NCBI GenBank assembly: GCA_949840915.1
Contig: CATKXY010000001.1
Location: 310,001 to 374,000, forward strand
DNA from: an uncultured Lachnospiraceae bacterium
Lineage (GTDB): Bacteria > Bacillota > Clostridia > Lachnospirales > Lachnospiraceae
Reading direction: 5' to 3'
Length of the DNA stretch: 64,000 bases
Position 1 is the stretch's first letter. Each line of letters starts with the position of its first letter. This document shows, in pieces, positions 53,687 through 62,244 of the stretch. The position numbers and the translations under genes are program-made. The notes beneath the pieces were generated by a model, which saw nothing but the letters and a program-made list of their open reading frames with translations, had not been told where the DNA came from and did not search any database.

Positions 53687-55531
53687 ATGCAGACGATCAA
53701 AAATATACTGAAAACCACAGGAATAATGCTGGCAGGAGTGCTTGCGGGGGCCGTCCTGCTCTCGCTGGCCTTTCTTGTTCCCGTGAGTGAAACCAATCGG
53801 TCTGTATCCTACGACATCATAGAGAAGGAGGGGTGGTATCCGGCGGTTCCTATTGTGAGCGCTTCGCTGGATACCTATTTTCATTCCCTTTTGCCGGGGG
53901 TGCTGGACGGCAGTACCGATACCATTATGCTGCAGACGGCCTTGGAGCCGGACGAGGCCAATGTGCTGCGCGCCTCCATGGACATGAATCAATATGATTA
54001 TTACTGGCACGGGTATGTGGCGGTTCTGCGTCCCCTGTTGGCCCTGTTTGACTATGGAGAGATCCGAGTGCTCAACAGCATGGGACAGCTTCTGCTCGTG
54101 TTTTTGCTGTGTCTGCGGCTGTGGCAGAAAAAAGGAATGCCATATGCGATGCTCATGCTGACGTCTTATTTTTTGCTGATGCCCATGGCCATGCCTTTTT
54201 CTTTGCAGTATAGCTGGGTCTTTTATATTACGGCAGGGTGTCTGATGTACCTGACCGGCGGGGACAGAGCACAGAATGTCACGGGGATCGCACTGTACCG
54301 GCTCTTTCTGATCGTGGGAATGCTCACCAGCTTTTTTGATCTATTGACTTACCCGCTGTATACATGGGGTGTTCCCGTGATCTGGTGGCTGTTGCTTCAG
54401 GAGAAGGACAGGGAGCAGACGTACGGGGACGGCTCCGGTAAGGACGGACTGTATTATTTAAAACAGGTGGTGGGCACAGGCCTGTGGTGGATTCTTGGCT
54501 ATGCAGGTATGTGGCTTGGCAAATTCTGTCTGGGAAGTCTGATCTTAGGACGTAATATATTTGAAAGCGCGTTTTATGAGGTGGGATTCCGGCTGGGAGT
54601 AGAGGAGGAGACGTTCGGACTTGCGGACAGGCTGGAAGCGCTGTATGTGAACTGGAAACATTATGAGTACAAGCTTTATGTGCTGCTTTTGGCCGTCTGG
54701 CTCTTGTATATCATGGCGCTTACAATCAGAAAAGGTATTCGCGGCAATGTGCTGGGCAAGGCGCTGGCGCTGGCCGGAGTGTCGCCGGTAGTCTGGTATT
54801 TTGCGCTGGCAAACCATACGGCGGGACATCATTTTTTCACTTATCGCATATATGGGATAGCAGTGCTTGCAGTGCTGGCAATTCTCGTGGGCGCCGTGGG
54901 GGACGGGCGGCAGCGGGACCGGCGCCGCAGTTTCCGGCTGCTCTGCGTGTGGGGGATCTGCGGCATTGCGGCATGCGGCCTGAGCCTTCTAGCCAGGGAG
55001 GAGATACATGTGACCAATGGGGACAGAACCTATCGTCAGGCAGCGCTCCGGGAGGGAGCAGTCTGTGAGATGAGTTTTATTCCCTCGTTCCCCGCAGTGA
55101 GACAGATTGGCCTCTGCATCGGCACGGATGCCTCGGAGGGTGTGTGCAGACTCGCGCTGCGGGACGGCGGGGAAGTGCTGTACGAGGAGGAGCTTTGGCT
55201 GTCCGCATACGAGGAGAGTACCTATGCGGATATTCCCGTGAACTGGAAGCTTGAGCGGGGAAAGGATTATATTCTGGGCATTTCAACTGAAGGCTCTGAC
55301 GGGGAGGTTTGGCTTTTTGTCACCGCCGATCAGGACATGCCTCTGAGCGAGTACGGGGAGGTTTGGATGGACGGATATGCTCAGGGCGGACAGGTTTTGT
55401 CGGGTCTGACATACAGCTACCGGCCGCTGTCGTATTTTACACTTGCCTTTCTTGCTATGACCTGGACGGGAATTTTATTTGCTGCCTGTATGATCTTTGA
55501 GAGAGATGAGAAAAAAGATGAGAAAGAATAA
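53687..55531 (+). CDS. Polytopic membrane protein, GT-C-like, with extracytoplasmic beta domain
   Basis: 614 residues from ATG 53687 (GGAG 8 bases before). About 11-12 membrane helices (residues 10-430), then an extracytoplasmic region (about 440-580) and a last helix. YDYYWHGYVAVLRPLL after the first long loop is reminiscent of GT-C glycosyltransferases, but the donor-binding acidic pair is not obvious. Composition returns to the host average. First of three overlapping membrane genes; probably part of surface-glycan synthesis. Exact function unknown. Confidence 0.7.
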   Translation: MQTIKNILKTTGIMLAGVLAGAVLLSLAFLVPVSETNRSVSYDIIEKEGWYPAVPIVSASLDTYFHSLLPGVLDGSTDTIMLQTALEPDEANVLRASMDMNQYDYYWHGYVAVLRPLLALFDYGEIRVLNSMGQLLLVFLLCLRLWQKKGMPYAMLMLTSYFLLMPMAMPFSLQYSWVFYITAGCLMYLTGGDRAQNVTGIALYRLFLIVGMLTSFFDLLTYPLYTWGVPVIWWLLLQEKDREQTYGDGSGKDGLYYLKQVVGTGLWWILGYAGMWLGKFCLGSLILGRNIFESAFYEVGFRLGVEEETFGLADRLEALYVNWKHYEYKLYVLLLAVWLLYIMALTIRKGIRGNVLGKALALAGVSPVVWYFALANHTAGHHFFTYRIYGIAVLAVLAILVGAVGDGRQRDRRRSFRLLCVWGICGIAACGLSLLAREEIHVTNGDRTYRQAALREGAVCEMSFIPSFPAVRQIGLCIGTDASEGVCRLALRDGGEVLYEEELWLSAYEESTYADIPVNWKLERGKDYILGISTEGSDGEVWLFVTADQDMPLSEYGEVWMDGYAQGGQVLSGLTYSYRPLSYFTLAFLAMTWTGILFAACMIFERDEKKDEKE

Positions 55532-56195
55532 AAAGAGCAGAGGGATATGGCTCGGACTGAAGTTGTTGTTCACGGCAGTATTCGCAGTGTTTTGTGCGGG
55601 AGTCTGGCCGGGCTGGCTGATCCATACTTATAAGATGGCAGAATTGTATACGGTGGATATCTCACAGACCCGGTGGCTATCGGCGGGGGATGTGGCGCTG
55701 CAGTACTTTTATCCTGAGGACAGCAGATTGTCCAAAATCAAGATCGCGCTGGCGTTTGACGAGGCGGAGGCTAATGAAGAACGACTGTTATTTGAGATGC
55801 AGGATGAGAACGGCGGACGGGTCTGCGTCAGAGAAATCCGTTTTGACCAAATAGAGAGCGGGTGTTATTTTGATGTGTCAGTGGAGGAGAAGGTAAAAAC
55901 CGGAGGAGAATATGCATGGTCCCTGAGCCTGCCGGAGGAATCTCAGATGCAGTATGCCGTCTTATGTACCGGAGACGCTGCGGGCAATGCCGTGGAAAAT
56001 CAGGTGTTATTAATTAATGGGGAAGACGTCCGCGGCAGCGCCGTCAATCAATATGAATATTATGCGCATTATGACAAGGCCGTGATTATTGGCGGATTCT
56101 GGCTGGGAGCACTGCTTGTCTGGCTGCTGTTTTTAGAGCTTACGGATCGGGCGGAAGGACTTGTGGAGAGGATGTGTCATGACGGAAAAAAGTGA
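55506..56195 (+). CDS. Membrane-anchored protein with extracytoplasmic beta domain
   Basis: 229 residues from ATG 55506, overlapping the previous gene by 26 bases; ATG 55518 is an alternative. Basic N-terminus, helix about 12-32, outside domain of about 150 residues, helix about 195-217. The outside domain (KIKIALAF, ERLLFEMQDENGGRVC, SVEEKVKTGGEYAWSLSLPE) follows the same strand pattern as the end of the preceding protein. No family recognised. Overlaps the glycosyltransferase gene by 17 bases. Confidence 0.65.
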   Translation: MRKKMRKNKKSRGIWLGLKLLFTAVFAVFCAGVWPGWLIHTYKMAELYTVDISQTRWLSAGDVALQYFYPEDSRLSKIKIALAFDEAEANEERLLFEMQDENGGRVCVREIRFDQIESGCYFDVSVEEKVKTGGEYAWSLSLPEESQMQYAVLCTGDAAGNAVENQVLLINGEDVRGSAVNQYEYYAHYDKAVIIGGFWLGALLVWLLFLELTDRAEGLVERMCHDGKK

Positions 56196-57789
56196 AATCT
56201 GGAAGAAATATGGAATCCATATCTGTCTGGCAGGATTGTTTGCGGCAGCCTTCTTGCTGCGTGTTTACCGGATTGGCAGTCTGCCGGATGTCCTGCAGAT
56301 TGACGAGGCGGGAATTGGGTGTAATGCATGGAATCTTGCAAACTATGGGGTGGACAGGTATCTGAACCGGTTTCCGATTTACCCCCAGAATTATAATGGG
56401 GGGCAGAGCCCGCTCTATACCTATTGTCTCGTGCTGCTGCTCAAACTGTTTCCCGCGGCGCGTTTGACCCCGGGGCTGGTCAGGCTGCCCGCGCTGTTTT
56501 CGAGTATGCTGGTGGTGATCTGCGGGGCAAAACTGCTGTGCATGTTGTTTGGCCGGGGGCGGACTATGCTTGCGGGAACCGCGTTTTTGACATTTTGTCC
56601 GTATTTTATCATGTCCGGGAGGTTTGCGCTGGACTGCAATCTGATGCTGGGCTGCGGAATGCTTGCGATCACACTGTTGATCAGGTATATTCAAAAGCCG
56701 ACATGGCCGGCTCTGCTTTTGTGCGGTCTGGGCTTCGCCCTCACTTTGTACAGCTATGCGCTCAGTTATTTGATTCTGCCCGTATTTCTTGCGTCGCTTG
56801 CACTCTATATGATCTATACAAAAAAGATCAGTGTAGGGAGGACTTTTGTGTGGGCCTGCGAGATCGCGGTGCTCTCCGCTCCGCTGATTTTATTCGTGGT
56901 CTGTCTTCTGGCAGGCCTGCCGGGGTTTCGTTTTCTGGGAATCAATATTCTGCCCATTGCGGCAGAGCGGATGGATGATCTGGGGCAGACAAGTTTTTGG
57001 CCGAATGTGTTTGACTGTATCAGGATCACGCTGACAAACGGAACCTATATGCTGGATGCAGTGGATAAGTATTACACGATGTATGTATTGTCCATTCCTT
57101 TTATCGCAATAGGCTTTGTGTGGGCGTCTGCGGACTTTCTGAGATCTCTCAAGAGCAGACATTTTACCTGCAGTGCGGTCTTTGTGCTGTATGCTCTGGC
57201 AATCGTCGTCGTTATCGGCCTGGCCGGCTCGGGCTATGTCTATCGTGCAAACGCCATATTTGTGTGTTATCTGTATTTTTGCCTAGTGGGCATCCGGGAG
57301 ACGCTGGGTTTTCTGAACCGTTACCGAAGGATGTTTGCCGCCGCAGTATGTCTTGGCTATGCCTTTTGGACTGTAGTTTTTCTGAGATATTATTTCACGA
57401 TATACTCTGTGGCGGACACCTATACTTACCCCAACTCACTCTACTTCTGTCCGGAGCAGGAGGCGCTTGCAGAGACGGTTACGTTTTCAGAGGAACAGAA
57501 TGTATACATCGACAGCTTTTTTGACGAATACTATTATTTCTATTATCCTGTCTCTCCCTGGTACAAAGAGGAGGTGCAGAACGCGGGTAAGCCGGAGGGT
57601 GAGCGGAAGTTCTGCATGAATGTAGATTATAATACGCCTGTGGAGGCAGATTCGGTCTATATGGTGCGCAAGGAAAACCGGGAGTTTATCGGAAAGCTTC
57701 AGAGTACGGGACTGCCATATGAGACGGAGGAGTTTGTCTATTATTATGTGTTTACCGTCCCGGGTGAAAACGATCCGGGACGGGGCTGA
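56179..57789 (+). CDS. GT-C (PMT/ArnT-like) glycosyltransferase
   Basis: 536 residues from ATG 56179, with GAGAGG 8 bases before; about 11 membrane helices. The first outside loop has DVLQIDEAGIGCNAWNLANY, where the DE pair is the GT39-type catalytic and donor-binding motif, and SPLYTYCLVLLLKLF follows. Such enzymes move a sugar from a polyprenyl-phosphate carrier to protein, lipid or polymer outside. A soluble C-terminal tail of about 120 residues is rich in Tyr and acidic residues. Third gene of the membrane operon. Confidence 0.82.
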   Translation: MTEKSEIWKKYGIHICLAGLFAAAFLLRVYRIGSLPDVLQIDEAGIGCNAWNLANYGVDRYLNRFPIYPQNYNGGQSPLYTYCLVLLLKLFPAARLTPGLVRLPALFSSMLVVICGAKLLCMLFGRGRTMLAGTAFLTFCPYFIMSGRFALDCNLMLGCGMLAITLLIRYIQKPTWPALLLCGLGFALTLYSYALSYLILPVFLASLALYMIYTKKISVGRTFVWACEIAVLSAPLILFVVCLLAGLPGFRFLGINILPIAAERMDDLGQTSFWPNVFDCIRITLTNGTYMLDAVDKYYTMYVLSIPFIAIGFVWASADFLRSLKSRHFTCSAVFVLYALAIVVVIGLAGSGYVYRANAIFVCYLYFCLVGIRETLGFLNRYRRMFAAAVCLGYAFWTVVFLRYYFTIYSVADTYTYPNSLYFCPEQEALAETVTFSEEQNVYIDSFFDEYYYFYYPVSPWYKEEVQNAGKPEGERKFCMNVDYNTPVEADSVYMVRKENREFIGKLQSTGLPYETEEFVYYYVFTVPGENDPGRG

Positions 57790-57820
57790 GCCGCGGGCAT
57801 CAACAAACAGAAAAAATATA

Positions 57821-57849
57821 TTGTACCTTTTTTTCATATTTGGTATGAT
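57821..57849 (+). promoter_or_regulatory. Promoter of pfk 2
   Basis: TTGTAC (57821-57826), 17 bp, TATGAT (57844-57849). Confidence 0.6.
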
Positions 57850-57902
57850 AAATAAATAGAGTAATCTGTGATGTCGTAAATAAAATAATCTGGAGGGCAA
57901 AC

Positions 57903-59147
57903 ATGGCAAAGAAACGCAATATCATCGTAGGGCAGTCGGGCGGTCCCACTGCCGTAATCAATTCCAGTCTGGCAGGCGTCTACAAGACGGCCAGGGAGAG
58001 AGGCTTCGACAAGGTGTACGGAATGCTGCACGGGATCCAGGGTTTTCTGGATGAGCAGTATGTTGATCTGGCGACGCAGATTCATTCCGATATGGATATT
58101 GAACTGCTGAAGAGAACGCCCTCGGCATTTTTGGGTTCCTGCCGGTACAAGCTGCCGGAGATCCACGAGAATACCGAGATTTACGAGAGAATATTTCAGA
58201 TTCTGGACAAGCTGGAGATCGAGGCTTTTATCTATATCGGCGGTAACGACTCCATGGATACGATCAAGAAGCTGTCCGATTATGCCATCGTAAAGGGACA
58301 TAATCAGAGATTTCTGGGTGTGCCCAAGACCATAGATAATGATCTGGCTCTCACGGACCATACGCCCGGTTTCGGAAGCGCGGCAAAATATATCGCCGCA
58401 TCCACCAAGGAGGTCATCCGGGATGCACTGGGTCTGACATATAATGACAAGGAGATGATCACCGTCATTGAGGTCATGGGCCGCAATGCAGGGTGGCTTA
58501 CAGGCGCAACAGCCCTTGCCAGAACGGAAGAGTGCGAGGGTCCCGATCTGATCTATCTGCCGGAGGTGACTTTTGATATCGATAAATTCCGTGAGACGGT
58601 AATCAAGCTGCTCAAGAAAAAGAAATCGGTTGTTATCGCAGTATCCGAAGGAATCAAGCTGGCTGACGGAAGATATGTCTGCGAGCTGTCCGGCGGGGCG
58701 GATTATGTGGATGCGTTCGGCCACAAGCAGCTTCAGGGAACGGCTGCTTATCTGGCGAGCTATCTGGGGGCAGAGACCGGATGCAAGGCCCGCAGCATTG
58801 AGTTTTCCACGCTTCAGAGAAGCGCTTCCCATATGGCTTCCCGCGTGGATGTGGACGAAGCCTTCATGGTGGGCGGCGCTGCCGTAAAGGCTGCGGACGA
58901 AGGCGATAACGGCAAGATGGTCGTGATCGACCGTGTGGCGGATGACCCCTACATGAGTGCGGCCGGCATATATGATGTGCATCGGATTGCCAACAACGAG
59001 AAGCTTGTTCCCCGTTCCTGGATGAACGAGGAGGGTAATTATGTGACTGACGAGTTCATCAATTATATTGAACCCTTGATTCAGGGAGATTACCAGCCCT
59101 TTATGGTAAATGGTCTTCCTCAGCATCTGGTGCTCAGGGAAAGCTAA
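57903..59147 (+). CDS. PPi-type 6-phosphofructokinase, paralogue 2
   Basis: 414 residues. Same motifs as paralogue 1: VGQSGGPTAVINSSLAGVY, G113-GND-S117, PKTIDNDL and MGRNAGWL, with D116 and the Lys of PKTIDND favouring pyrophosphate. The two proteins are alike over their full length, with differences such as the L-TYNDKEM insertion near 180 here. Its highly biased codon use suggests this copy is well expressed. TGGAGGG precedes the ATG. Confidence 0.9.
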   Translation: MAKKRNIIVGQSGGPTAVINSSLAGVYKTARERGFDKVYGMLHGIQGFLDEQYVDLATQIHSDMDIELLKRTPSAFLGSCRYKLPEIHENTEIYERIFQILDKLEIEAFIYIGGNDSMDTIKKLSDYAIVKGHNQRFLGVPKTIDNDLALTDHTPGFGSAAKYIAASTKEVIRDALGLTYNDKEMITVIEVMGRNAGWLTGATALARTEECEGPDLIYLPEVTFDIDKFRETVIKLLKKKKSVVIAVSEGIKLADGRYVCELSGGADYVDAFGHKQLQGTAAYLASYLGAETGCKARSIEFSTLQRSASHMASRVDVDEAFMVGGAAVKAADEGDNGKMVVIDRVADDPYMSAAGIYDVHRIANNEKLVPRSWMNEEGNYVTDEFINYIEPLIQGDYQPFMVNGLPQHLVLRES

Positions 59148-59149
59148 GC

Positions 59150-59178
59150 TTGCATAATTCACAAAAGTGCTGTAAAAT
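59150..59178 (+). promoter_or_regulatory. Promoter of pilT
   Basis: TTGCAT (59150-59155), 17 bp, TAAAAT (59173-59178), overlapping the end of pfk 2 within a few bases. The leader to pilT would be about 165 bases and includes the small ORF at 59217. Confidence 0.55.
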
Positions 59179-59216
59179 AAATGTGATAAATTATTAAAAT
59201 TTTCCAAAAGGAGAGC

Positions 59217-59303
59217 GTGGAGATTGTTATACCGCAGGTGGTTAAGACAATGGAGACCGCTGTAAAACGGATGCAGGGACTCGGCGGCAGATGGGCAGTT
59301 TAG
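59217..59303 (+). CDS. Possible 28-residue small ORF ahead of pilT
   Basis: GTG 59217 to TAG 59301, with AAAAGGAG upstream but only 3 bases of spacing. The peptide starts MEIVIPQVVKTM and continues as an amphipathic helix with K/R residues, ending RWAV. It could be a leader or a small protein. Evidence is limited to ribosome site and helix pattern. Confidence 0.3.
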   Translation: MEIVIPQVVKTMETAVKRMQGLGGRWAV

Positions 59304-59348
59304 GAAAGTTTTAGTTCTAAAATAATACATAGGGAAGAGGAATGCGGA

Positions 59349-60404
59349 ATGTCTTTTATTGAACAGATTTTGGAAAAAGGAAGCGAGCTGGGAGCCAGCG
59401 ATGTGCATTTGACGGTGGGACTGCCGCCCAAGATGCGTGTGAACGGCAATCTGCTCACCTCGGACTTTCCTGTCATGAAGCCTGCAGATACCCTCGATGT
59501 GCTGGTCAGCGTCATGACGGAGCGCCAGAGGGCAATTTTTGAGGAGCGGGGAGAATTTGATTTGTCTTTCTCTGTCTCAGGGCTCGGCCGTTACCGTGTC
59601 AATGCTTTTAAGCAGCGCGGTTCCATTGCTTTGGCTTTCCGAGTGGTCGGAACTAATGTGCCTTCGCCGGAGGTGCTGGGTGTTCCGGAGTCGGTTATTG
59701 ACCTGTATCAGCGCAAGAGAGGGCTGATTCTGGTCACCGGACCTACAGGAAGCGGTAAGTCCACCACCCTTGCGGCTATTATCGACAAGATCAACAGCTG
59801 TCGGGACGCTCATATTATCACACTGGAGGATCCTATCGAGTATCTGCATCCTCACAAGCTCTCCATGATGAATCAGCGTGAGATCGGTATCGACTCCCAG
59901 AGCTACGCCAGCGCGCTGCGCGCTGCTCTCCGTGAGGATCCGGATGTTATTCTGGTGGGAGAGATGCGTGATTTTGAGACGATCAGTGTGGCTATCACCG
60001 CTGCGGAGACAGGACATCTGGTACTCTCTACACTGCACACTAATTCTGCGGCAAGCACCGTAGATCGTGTCATCGATGTATTTCCGCCCCATCAGCAGCA
60101 GCAGATACGGATTCAGTTTGCCAATGTGCTGGAGGCGATCATTGCTCAGCAGCTGATTCCCACGGCGGACGGCTCCAGCCGTGTGGCAGCGTTTGAGGTT
60201 CTGCATGCCAATCATGCTGTGAGAAATCTGGTGCGTGAAGCAAAGTCCCACCAGTTGGAAAGCGTTATGCAGACAAATCGTAAGTTGGGTATGATGACGA
60301 TGGATGAGGCTATCGGCCAGTTGTATCTGGCCGGCAAGATCGATCGTGAACAGGCAATTCATTTTGCACATGATCCCGACAAGATGATGAACAAGCTGGC
60401 ATAG
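59349..60404 (+). CDS. pilT: Type IV pilus retraction ATPase PilT
   Basis: 351 residues. N-terminal PAS-like domain (GASDVHLTVGLPPKMRVNG), Walker A G131-PTGSGKST-139, Asp box ITLEDPIEYLH, Walker B VILVGEMRD, His box STLHTNSAASTVDR. The hexamer in the cytosol depolymerises pili, powering twitching and DNA uptake. The usual AIRNLIRE mark has the form AVRNLVREAK. No other pilus gene is adjacent. Two competence genes follow, so DNA uptake is a plausible job. Confidence 0.93.
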   Translation: MSFIEQILEKGSELGASDVHLTVGLPPKMRVNGNLLTSDFPVMKPADTLDVLVSVMTERQRAIFEERGEFDLSFSVSGLGRYRVNAFKQRGSIALAFRVVGTNVPSPEVLGVPESVIDLYQRKRGLILVTGPTGSGKSTTLAAIIDKINSCRDAHIITLEDPIEYLHPHKLSMMNQREIGIDSQSYASALRAALREDPDVILVGEMRDFETISVAITAAETGHLVLSTLHTNSAASTVDRVIDVFPPHQQQQIRIQFANVLEAIIAQQLIPTADGSSRVAAFEVLHANHAVRNLVREAKSHQLESVMQTNRKLGMMTMDEAIGQLYLAGKIDREQAIHFAHDPDKMMNKLA

Positions 60405-60419
60405 TGGCCGGGATTTACG

Positions 60420-60461
60420 CAGGTATAGGCTGTGCGGGAGTTTTCTCACAGTCTGTACCTG
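60420..60461 (+). terminator. Probable terminator after pilT
   Basis: Arms 60420-60434 and 60447-60461 pair at 13 of 15 positions, followed by a short palindrome ATACCGGTAT and six T (60472-60478). Confidence 0.6.
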
Positions 60462-60570
60462 TTATACCGGTATTTTTTAAAATTTCTGAAATGTAATACT
60501 CTTTCATGTTATTCGCGATCATATATCCAATTCATGCCGTTTCGGCAAACTATTTCCGATTGAAATGAAG

Positions 60571-60603
60571 CAGTATCAAAACAGTATTAAAACCGTACCA
60601 AAA
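60571..60603 (+). repeat. Three 11-bp direct repeats upstream of comM
   Basis: CAGTATCAAAA (60571-60581), CAGTATTAAAA (60582-60592), CCGTACCAAAA (60593-60603), back to back. Spacing of 11 bp puts all copies on one helix face, as in activator or repressor operators. They stand about 60 bases before the comM ATG. Confidence 0.5.
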
Positions 60604-60662
60604 CATTAATATGACAGTAAACAGAATAGATTTCGGTAAATTGTCAGCAAGGAGGAAGTTTC

Positions 60663-62198
60663 ATGTTTTGTAAAATTTTATCCGGGGGGATTGCGGGTGT
60701 CTCGGCCTGTTTCGTGTGGGTGGAGGTGGACATGGACCGCGGTCTGCCCTGCTTTTCCATGGTGGGTTCTCTGGGGAGCGGCGTGCGGGAATCCAGAGAG
60801 CGGGTGAGTGTTGCATTGAAAAATACGGGTTTTGCAATGCCTGCCGCCCGCGTTACAGTCAATCTGGCCCCGGCAGATGTGAGGAAGGAGGGAACGGCCT
60901 TTGATCTGCCCATAGCAATAGGAATCCTGCAGGCAATGTCTTATTTTCCGGGAACTGCAGCCGAAAATATTTTGTTTCTGGGAGAGCTTGGTTTAAACGG
61001 GGAACTGAAAAAAGTACATGGCGTGCTGCCCATTGTGCAGGCCGCGGCGGCTGGGGGAGTCAGGCAGTGTATTGTACCCGAGGCCAATGCGGGAGAAGGG
61101 GCAGTGATTCCGGGAATCGCCGTGCGGGGAGCTTCAAGCATATCGCAGGTATTGGATTTTCTGCAGCAGGGCAGCGGGGAGGAACAGGAGCGAATCTTAC
61201 CCCGGACTGTAACGGATGCGGAAAAACTGCTGAAGACGCAGGAGCGCTGTGAGGAGGATTTTGAACAGGTAAACGGTCAGGAGCTGGCGAAGCGGGCGGC
61301 GGAGATTGCGGCGGCAGGATTTCACAATCTGCTCATGACAGGGCCGCCGGGGGCAGGGAAATCCATGATTGCCAGACGGATCCCCGGCATCCTGCCGCCT
61401 CTTACCGTAAAGGAAAGCCTGGAGGTCACAGGGATATATAGTGTGGCCGGACTGTTGGAGGGCGGACAGGCGCTGGTGACGGCCAGGCCTTTTCAGAATC
61501 CGCATCACACGGTTTCCCGCTCTGCGCTGGTCGGCGGTCATGCGCAGCCGAAGCCCGGACTGATCTCGCTCTCGCACCGGGGAATCCTTTTTATGGACGA
61601 ATTGCCGGAATTCGGGAAAGCTGTGATCGACAGTATGCGCCAGCCGCTGGAAGAGCACAGGGTCCGTATCGCCAGGGCCGGAGGAAATGTGACCTACCCG
61701 GCGGATTTCATGTTGGTCTGTGCCATGAACCCCTGTCCCTGCGGATATTTCCCTGACAGGAACCGCTGCAGATGCAGTGAGACTCAGATACAGCGCTACA
61801 AGAGCAGGGTATCCGGGCCGATTGTGGACCGGATCGATTTGTGGGTGGAACTGCAGGCTGTGGAGCTGTCAAGGCTTCAGGGGGCATGTCGGGAGGAGTC
61901 CTCGGGTCTGATCCGGAGGCGGGTGGAGGGAGCCAGAGCGCGGCAGCAGGAGCGTTTTGCACAGACAGGGTATCGTTTCAACGCGGATATCCGCGCGGAG
62001 GACATGGAGCGCTTTTGTCCGCTGGGCGCCGGGGAGCGGCGCGTCATGGATCAGATATACCGGAGTCTGCAGCTGGGCGCCAGGGCCTATCATCGTGTTT
62101 TAAAGGTGGCTAGGACAATCGCGGATCTTGCGGGCGAGGAATCGATCCGGGAAGAGCATCTGCTGGAGGCTTCCGCTTACCGCCCGGGAGAAGTGTGA
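60663..62198 (+). CDS. comM: YifB/ComM family Mg-chelatase-like AAA ATPase
   Basis: 511 residues. N-terminal Lon-protease-like domain (VDMDRGLPCFSMVG, VTVNLAPADVRKEGTAFDLP), then the AAA core with Walker A G227-PPGAGKS and LSHRGILFMDELPEFGK, and the C-terminal Mg-chelatase domain with a Cys cluster, NPCPCGYFPDRNRCRCS. ComM is a helicase that extends branch migration during natural transformation. AAGGAGG is before the ATG. dprA follows. Confidence 0.95.
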   Translation: MFCKILSGGIAGVSACFVWVEVDMDRGLPCFSMVGSLGSGVRESRERVSVALKNTGFAMPAARVTVNLAPADVRKEGTAFDLPIAIGILQAMSYFPGTAAENILFLGELGLNGELKKVHGVLPIVQAAAAGGVRQCIVPEANAGEGAVIPGIAVRGASSISQVLDFLQQGSGEEQERILPRTVTDAEKLLKTQERCEEDFEQVNGQELAKRAAEIAAAGFHNLLMTGPPGAGKSMIARRIPGILPPLTVKESLEVTGIYSVAGLLEGGQALVTARPFQNPHHTVSRSALVGGHAQPKPGLISLSHRGILFMDELPEFGKAVIDSMRQPLEEHRVRIARAGGNVTYPADFMLVCAMNPCPCGYFPDRNRCRCSETQIQRYKSRVSGPIVDRIDLWVELQAVELSRLQGACREESSGLIRRRVEGARARQQERFAQTGYRFNADIRAEDMERFCPLGAGERRVMDQIYRSLQLGARAYHRVLKVARTIADLAGEESIREEHLLEASAYRPGEV

Positions 62199-62244
62199 GA
62201 AGGCTGGCTGTATTTTGAGCGGCATAAAGGGAAGGTTGGACAAG

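Noticed and set aside
57834..59408. 524-codon open frame on the minus strand opposite pfk 2
   Set aside because: It mirrors the strongly codon-biased pfk 2 gene; the peptide is rich in His, Leu and Arg without domain pattern and has no ribosome site.
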